Shown here in pieces: positions 59,364-64,000 of a stretch of 64,000 nt of DNA; positions within the stretch are counted from its first letter, which is position 1; every line of letters starts with the position of its first letter. The translations under genes were made by a program, and so were the position numbers. Under the pieces are notes generated by a model. That model was not told the DNA's origin. It worked only from the letters and a program-made list of their open reading frames with translations, and searched no databases. The stretch covers positions 310,001 through 374,000 of the forward strand of contig JAKGBX010000003.1 of NCBI GenBank assembly GCA_021555075.1, given 5' to 3'. The stretch comes from Rhodobacteraceae bacterium LMO-JJ12. Lineage in GTDB: Bacteria; Pseudomonadota; Alphaproteobacteria; Rhodobacterales; Rhodobacteraceae.

Positions 59364-60389
59364 TTATTGGGGAGTGTCGGGGTCGTGTCCGGCGGTGACA
59401 CCGCCGATCAGTTGATAGGAGAGCAGGTCGGGGATGTCGCGGGGATCGCGCACCAGCGGCTCGACGTTGCGGCGCAGGGATTTTCGGCGTTCGCCTTCGC
59501 GCAGATCAAGGGCGACGGCGTCTTCGAGGGTGACGAATTCAAAGCGCAGGGCGGTGCCGGGGCGGGCCTGGGCGACGCGGGGCAGGTCGGTGGGCAGGAC
59601 CGAGCCGATGCGGGGATAGCCACCGGTTGTCTGGCATTCTGAGAGCAGCACGAAAGGAGAGCCGTCGCCGGTGATCTGGATGTCGCCGGGGACGATGACT
59701 TCGGAGAGGATGCTGAGCCCTGCCTCGGTGTGAAACCCTTCGCCATCGGACAGAAGGCGCACGCCCATGCGGTTGCCGCGGGTGTCGCGGGTGAAGGTGG
59801 TGGCTTGGAAGCGGGTGAGTTCGGCGGGCGCGAAGAAATCGGTTTGCAGGCTGGGAACGATGCGGATGGTTCCGCCCTCGAAGCGATTGTCCGAGGGAAG
59901 GCGCAGGTTGGTTTCATTCGGATGAGGATCGGGGCCGATGGGAAGGTTGTCGCCCGTCTGGATTGGTGCGCCGATACCTGCGGCGAGGTGGGCGGAGCGC
60001 GCGCCAAGGAGCTTGGGCGTTTGCACCCCGCCACCGAGATGCAGATAGCCATAGGTGCCGGATTCGGCGGCGCCGATGGAGAGGCGGGCGCCTTTGGGCA
60101 GGAGGTGGCAGGCGTTCCAGGCGAGGCGCGCGCCGTCGATGCTGGCGCGCATCGGCGCTCCGGTGAGGGCGATGCGGGTGTCCTCGGAGGCCTCGAACTC
60201 GCCGCCGATTCCGGGCATCTCGATCGCGGCGTTCGTGTCGTCTTGCCCGAGCAGCGCCGCCCCTTCGACGAGCGCCAGCCGGTCGGCCGCGCCGCCGCGC
60301 GATAGACCAAAGGCGAGGTAGCCGAGGCGGCCCATGTCCTGAATCGTCATGCCGACTCCCGCGCGGATCACTTTGAGTGCGCGGCTCAT
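59364..60389 (-). CDS. pxpC: 5-oxoprolinase subunit PxpC
   Basis: A 341-residue protein of the KipA/PxpC (biotin-dependent carboxylase-like, DUF183) family. It starts ALKVIRAGVGMTIQDMGRLG, with YLAFGLSRGGAADRLALVEG, GARLSIGAAESGTYGYLHLGGG and VPGDIQITGDGSPFVLLSECQTTGGYPRIG. With PxpB and PxpA it forms ATP-dependent 5-oxoprolinase. The ATG overlaps the pxpB stop (ATGA). PxpA (LamB/YcsF) is not in the window. Confidence 0.92.
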   Translation of the reverse strand: MSRALKVIRAGVGMTIQDMGRLGYLAFGLSRGGAADRLALVEGAALLGQDDTNAAIEMPGIGGEFEASEDTRIALTGAPMRASIDGARLAWNACHLLPKGARLSIGAAESGTYGYLHLGGGVQTPKLLGARSAHLAAGIGAPIQTGDNLPIGPDPHPNETNLRLPSDNRFEGGTIRIVPSLQTDFFAPAELTRFQATTFTRDTRGNRMGVRLLSDGEGFHTEAGLSILSEVIVPGDIQITGDGSPFVLLSECQTTGGYPRIGSVLPTDLPRVAQARPGTALRFEFVTLEDAVALDLREGERRKSLRRNVEPLVRDPRDIPDLLSYQLIGGVTAGHDPDTPQ

Positions 60390-61138
60390 TTGAGGCTCTC
60401 GCAGGTGGCGCCACCGTTGGGGTCGTTCTGCATTGTGTTCAGGGTTTCGGGCTGCGTGGGGGTGAAGATGACCTCGTCGCCGGGACGCAGCACGAAGGGT
60501 TGATCCGTGTCGGAGCGAAACAGGCGGAAAGCAGTCTGACCGATATGGCGCCAACCGGTGGGGGTGGCCATCGGGAACAGGACCAACTGGCGGATTGCAA
60601 CGCAAAGCCCGCCCGCCGGTACCTTGTCGCTCAGCGCGGTCTGGCGCGGGATGTCCCACGCGCTGGGCAGTTCGCCCAGATATGGCATGCCGGGGGCGAA
60701 TCCGATGGTCTGGACCCGCACGCGGGTTTCGGAAATCTGGCGTATGGCGTCGGCTGGTGAGAGGCCAGCGGCTTTGGCGGCTTCTTCGAGCTGGGGGGCC
60801 ATGTCGGTGCCATAGACGGTGGGAACTCGCCAGAGCTTGCGCCCCGAGGGCAGCGGTTCGGCGAACCAGTCGTGTTCGGCGAGAAGCGCGTCAATGTCGC
60901 GGCGCATCTGGGCGTGGTCGCGCCAATGCGGATCAAAGCGCAGGTAGGTCGAGACGAGCGAGGTCGAGGTTTCCTCGACCCCCGCCCAACCGGCACGTTC
61001 CACCGCGTCGCGAAACGAAAGTGCCGCGCGGTTGGCGGGTTCGCTCAAGCTGTCCGCGAAGCTGATTAGGAAGCCATCAAAGCCTGCGGTGCGAATCTGT
61101 GGCCAGCTTGGGGTGGATGTGGAAGGTGTCTGTTGCAT
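60386..61138 (-). CDS. pxpB: 5-oxoprolinase subunit PxpB
   Basis: A 250-residue protein of the KipI/PxpB (allophanate hydrolase subunit 1-like) family. It shows VPTVYGTDMAPQLEEAAKAAGLS, VQTIGFAPGMPYLGELPS, SDKVPAGGLCVAIRQLVLFPMATPTGW and GDEVIFTPTQ. It starts at the ATG at 61138, just after the TRAP large permease stop at 61141 (TAGTGATG), so the genes are coupled. It is the partner of PxpC. Confidence 0.92.
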   Translation of the reverse strand: MQQTPSTSTPSWPQIRTAGFDGFLISFADSLSEPANRAALSFRDAVERAGWAGVEETSTSLVSTYLRFDPHWRDHAQMRRDIDALLAEHDWFAEPLPSGRKLWRVPTVYGTDMAPQLEEAAKAAGLSPADAIRQISETRVRVQTIGFAPGMPYLGELPSAWDIPRQTALSDKVPAGGLCVAIRQLVLFPMATPTGWRHIGQTAFRLFRSDTDQPFVLRPGDEVIFTPTQPETLNTMQNDPNGGATCESLK

Positions 61139-61140
61139 CA

Positions 61141-62424
61141 CTATTGCAGGGCGTTTGGCAGCATCAGGGCGATCTGTGGGAAGGCGATGAGGGCGGCGAC
61201 CATGGCCAGCATGGCGATCACGTAGGGGATGGTGCCAAGCATGACGTCGCTCATCTTGCCGGATTTGCGCGCGCCCTGGACGACGTAGAGGTTGAGACCC
61301 ACGGGCGGGGTGATCAGCGCCATTTCGATCAGCACAATCATCAGGATGCCAAACCAGATCGGATCATAGCCCTGTTCGACCACAAGCGGTACGATGATCG
61401 GGATTGTCACGACCATCAGCGACAGGGTTTCGATGAAAAACCCGAGCACGATGTAGATGCAGACCACGACGAGGATGAACATCAGGGGTGAGAGGCCGAG
61501 ACCGTCAAGGAAGCTTTCAAGTTCGCGCCCCAATCCGGCAGAGGCGAGGGTGAAGTTGAGGAAAGATGCACCGATCACGACGAGCATGATCATCGAGGTG
61601 ATTTTTACCGTGCCGAGGATGCTCTCGGCGAACATCTTGAAACTGACCCCGCCGAAAAGTGCGGCGATGACGATGGCCCCGGCGACGCCGACGGCGGCGG
61701 CCTCGGTGGGGGTAGCCCAGCCTTTGTAGATGGTGCCGATGATAATCGTGAAAAGCAGGATGATCGGGATGAGTTGCACCAGAGCGCGCAGCATTTCGGG
61801 GAAGGGAAAGACCCGGCGCGCCCCGCCCAAGGAGGGCCAGATCAGGCAGATGATCATGGTGATGACCATAAAGCCGACGGCGAGCGCGATGCCGGGAACA
61901 AGGCCCGCGAGGAAGAGGCGCGGAATCGAGGTTTGTGTGAGGAAGCCATAGACGATCAGGTTGATCGAGGGCGGAATCATGATGCCAAGCGTGCCACCTG
62001 CGGCGATGGCGCCCGAGAAAAGCTTGGGGTCATAACCGAGCTTTTCGGCCTGTGGCATGGCGACGGTGGCCACAGTTGCGGCGGTGGCCACGGAGGAGCC
62101 GGAGGTGGCCGAGAACATCGTGGCGGTGGCGATATTTGCGTGAACCAGCCCGCCGGGAAGCCAGCTTACCCAGCGATCAAGCGCGGCGTAGGTGCGCGTG
62201 GCCACGCCTGAGCGCACCAGAACTTCGCCCAGGAGGACGAAGAAGGGGATGGCGATCAGGGTGGCGTTGTTGGAGGTGGACCAGACCAGATTGCCAAGGC
62301 CACGGACCAGCGGAAAGGAGCTGAAGAAAGCATCGATCCCGAAACCGAGCAGGAAGAGCACGATGCCCACCGGGATCGACAAGGCGAGAAGGCCGAGAAG
62401 GCCAATGGAGACAAAGGCGATCAT
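61141..62424 (-). CDS. TRAP transporter large permease (DctM type)
   Basis: A 427-residue, roughly 12-helix transporter subunit. DctM landmarks are LIAIPFFVLLGEVLVRSGVA, NIATATMFSATSGSSVATAATV, AAGGTLGIMIPPSINLIVYG and MALITPPVGLNLYVVQG. The ATG at 62424 overlaps the small-permease stop. It works with the subunits at 62421 and 63194 to import the operon's substrate, presumably related to 5-oxoproline. Confidence 0.94.
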   Translation of the reverse strand: MIAFVSIGLLGLLALSIPVGIVLFLLGFGIDAFFSSFPLVRGLGNLVWSTSNNATLIAIPFFVLLGEVLVRSGVATRTYAALDRWVSWLPGGLVHANIATATMFSATSGSSVATAATVATVAMPQAEKLGYDPKLFSGAIAAGGTLGIMIPPSINLIVYGFLTQTSIPRLFLAGLVPGIALAVGFMVITMIICLIWPSLGGARRVFPFPEMLRALVQLIPIILLFTIIIGTIYKGWATPTEAAAVGVAGAIVIAALFGGVSFKMFAESILGTVKITSMIMLVVIGASFLNFTLASAGLGRELESFLDGLGLSPLMFILVVVCIYIVLGFFIETLSLMVVTIPIIVPLVVEQGYDPIWFGILMIVLIEMALITPPVGLNLYVVQGARKSGKMSDVMLGTIPYVIAMLAMVAALIAFPQIALMLPNALQ

Positions 62425-62969
62425 CGCAGGCTCTCCTCTTCGCCAAAGGCGCCGATGGCGGCTTCTGATTGATTGAACTCGCCCTTGAGCACCAGCATCA
62501 GCGCGGCGATGAAGGTGAGCCATGCGACGATGGCAAACCAGATCCAACCGGCGAACCAAGGCGCTTGCACCAGTGCCAGCGGGGTTTCAAGCGGCGTGTT
62601 GGCGCGTGAGGAATTGGCAAGGGAGCGGGCCAGAACGGGCCAGGATTTGACGGCGATCAGGGTGATGGTGCCTGACAGTACCAGCATGGAAAAGAGATCA
62701 AAGGCGGCGCGCCCCTTGCGCCCGACACGCCCGCGCATCAGGTCAATGCGCACATGACCCAGTTCGAGCAGGGTGTATGCCATGCCCCAGGAGGTGGCGA
62801 TGGCCATGACATAACCGCTGATTTCATCGGTGCCGCCCAGGGAGGTTCCCAGTTGGCGCAGGATGATATCGGTCAGAACGACGGCGGCGCAGATGAGCAG
62901 CATGATCCCGATGGCGATTGCGGCCCAGTGATTGAGCCGTCTCAGCGTGGTCAACATGGTCTGTTCCAT
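62421..62969 (-). CDS. TRAP transporter small permease (DctQ type)
   Basis: A 182-residue, four-helix membrane subunit, starting MEQTMLTTLRRLNHWAAIAI, with DEISGYVMAIATSWGMAYTLLELGHVRIDLM, the DctQ conserved region. GAGAGGA precedes the ATG at 62969; the frame is open upstream. It overlaps the large permease by 4 bases. A long hairpin (63115-63165) separates it from the binding-protein gene. Confidence 0.9.
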   Translation of the reverse strand: MEQTMLTTLRRLNHWAAIAIGIMLLICAAVVLTDIILRQLGTSLGGTDEISGYVMAIATSWGMAYTLLELGHVRIDLMRGRVGRKGRAAFDLFSMLVLSGTITLIAVKSWPVLARSLANSSRANTPLETPLALVQAPWFAGWIWFAIVAWLTFIAALMLVLKGEFNQSEAAIGAFGEEESLR

Positions 62970-63114
62970 CGAAATCCTCTCAGGGATGATGCGGGGCGCA
63001 GGGCGATGATAGCCTGATGTCGGGGTTTCGCGCAAAATTTGTGATTGTGGTTTGCGCGAAATATTCTTGGCGCGCGCAATGTTTGGGCGCGTGGGGGCGT
63101 TTCAGGTTGAAGGG

Positions 63115-63165
63115 GGATCGAGATACGCGCTCTTTTGCGTGTCGCTTGTGCGCGTATCTCGATCC
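63115..63165 (-). terminator. 16-bp perfect stem between binding protein and small permease
   Basis: GGATCGAGATACGCGC and GCGCGTATCTCGATCC are perfect inverted repeats around a 19-base loop. They lie in the gap following the TRAP binding-protein gene. No strong T-run follows, so partial termination or mRNA-end protection that raises the binding-protein level is more likely than a full stop. Confidence 0.65.
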
Positions 63166-63184
63166 TTGTGTTTCAACGAAGTTC

Positions 63185-63197
63185 TGAAACGCTTTAG
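63185..63197 (-). repeat. CTAAAGCGTTTCA element overlapping a stop codon, second copy
   Basis: Identical 13-mer to that at 601-613; here its TAA is the stop codon of the TRAP binding-protein gene. Confidence 0.5.
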
Positions 63198-64000
63198 TCC
63201 AGCGCGATGGTCACACCGACGGCGGTACCGACCGAGTCGTTCCAGCGTTTGGCCCAATCGGTTCCGGCGCGCTCGGCCCATTCGGGCAGAACCTGATTGA
63301 CCAGCACGTCACGGGCGTGGGCGAAATCGGCGTCGGAGACTTCGACGAGGGTCATCGAATGCGTTTCGCCAGAGGTGCATTCGCCATTGCCGGTCAGGCA
63401 GGCGATGTCATTGACCAGCGCGCCTTGTGCGGTGGCCCATGCGGGGGTTTCAAAGTTCTCGGCAACCTGGCTGGTGATGAGGGCCTGGGTGTCAGCGTCA
63501 AGGCTGTTCCACTTGTCGAGGTTTACGGCGGTCACGACCGGATCCCAGCCCCCCAGCGGGATTGGCAGAAGATGGGTCGACACCTCCCACCAGCCGGCGG
63601 AATAGCCCGAACCGGCCCCTGTGACGGCGCAATCAACCACACCTTTTTGCAAGGCACCGGGGACTTCGGAAAAGGCGACGTTGACCCCTTCGGCGCCGAG
63701 GGCTTCGAGGAACTTGGCGGTCATGCGGCCCGAAGCGCGCACCTTCTTGCCTTTGAGGTCGTCAAGCGTGGCCACTTCGGCGTTGCAGAACACGATTTGA
63801 GGCGGGTAGGGCGCGATGGCGAGCACGTGGCTGTTGAACCGGTCGCGGAAGATATCGGCCACCATTGGGCGGGCGGCATCGACCATTTTGCGCGCTTCAT
63901 CTGCGGTAATCGCGATGAGCGGTACGTCGAGGCCCTCAAGCTCGGGCGCGTCGGCCACGGCATAGTCGGACACGGTCATGCCCACATCATAGACGCCATC
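63194..64000 (-). CDS. TRAP transporter substrate-binding protein (5' end outside window)
   Basis: The C-terminal 269 residues of a DctP-family periplasmic binding protein; the frame is open to the window edge. Visible motifs are PQIVFCNAEVATLDDLKGKKVRASGRMTAKFLEALGAEGVNVAFSEVPGALQKGVVDCAVTG (in pieces) and WWEVSTHLLPIPLGGWDP. A disulfide-capable CLTGNGEC pair lies near the end. It is the first visible gene of the TRAP-pxpBC-DUF2848 operon. Signal peptide and start cannot be seen. Confidence 0.9.
   Translation of the reverse strand, partial: DGVYDVGMTVSDYAVADAPELEGLDVPLIAITADEARKMVDAARPMVADIFRDRFNSHVLAIAPYPPQIVFCNAEVATLDDLKGKKVRASGRMTAKFLEALGAEGVNVAFSEVPGALQKGVVDCAVTGAGSGYSAGWWEVSTHLLPIPLGGWDPVVTAVNLDKWNSLDADTQALITSQVAENFETPAWATAQGALVNDIACLTGNGECTSGETHSMTLVEVSDADFAHARDVLVNQVLPEWAERAGTDWAKRWNDSVGTAVGVTIALD

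Overview
The window reads as a high-GC chromosomal segment of a marine-type alphaproteobacterium, most likely Rhodobacterales (Roseobacter group). This is inferred from the combination of TRAP transporters, a SqrR/BigR-like ArsR sensor, the style of the exopolysaccharide genes, and short intergenic repeats that I associate with that order. Its centre is a complete reverse-type dissimilatory sulfite reductase (rDsr) sulfur-oxidation locus joined to the cytoplasmic sulfite-oxidising enzyme SoeABC. I see no tRNA, rRNA, CRISPR array, phage or insertion sequence.

Layout. 1-521: end of a TauC/SsuC-like ABC permease. 610-6601 (minus): a Na+-NQR operon, nqrABCDEF followed by a short nqrM gene and a CBS-domain gene; its NqrB is short and lacks the FMN-binding SGAT-type motif. 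6715-7887: a divergent pentaheme cytochrome c. 8155-11220: a MASE1-CHASE-PAS-PAS histidine kinase. 11894-20711: an RpiR regulator divergent from a tightly coupled catabolic operon (N-formylglutamate amidohydrolase-like hydrolase, TRAP transporter, glutamine-synthetase-like ligase, aldehyde dehydrogenase, iron alcohol dehydrogenase). These enzymes together fit gamma-glutamylation, oxidation and deglutamylation of an amino alcohol. 20974-22302 (minus): a TauD-like dioxygenase with two small genes, divergent from dsr.

22555-35765: dsrABEFHCMKLJOP, then a TrpD2/YbiB-like gene, then dsrN. DsrAB with DsrC, DsrEFH and DsrL oxidises persulfide sulfur to sulfite. DsrMKJOP takes electrons and the DsrC disulfide/trisulfide to the membrane, and DsrN amidates siroheme. 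35912-38377: tusA and dsrE2 (minus), a cysteine-pair ArsR repressor and a YeeE/YedE sulfur transporter (plus), with candidate AT-rich operators. 38633-44213 (minus): soeABC plus an Mrp/ApbC Fe-S carrier, which would complete sulfite to sulfate. No aprAB, sat or dsrD is seen here.

44214-45397 is a long non-coding stretch. 45398-57975 is an exopolysaccharide locus: ExoY-type initiating transferase, four glycosyltransferases, a Wzy/O-antigen-ligase-like polymerase, a serine-acetyltransferase-like protein, a 977-residue secreted glycosidase-like protein with RTX repeats, and a Wzx-type flippase. 58020-58582 holds two small genes. 58700-64000 (minus) holds a TRAP transporter (substrate-binding gene cut by the window end), pxpB, pxpC and a DUF2848 gene, probably for 5-oxoproline or a related compound.

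Small repeats recur at convergent gene junctions: a GGATATTT...GGCAAGATGAAG element four times, two of these inside a duplicated block of about 130 bp, and a second element sharing CCGACGGGTTAAC twice. All functional statements rest on reading motifs and gene order. No database search was run.
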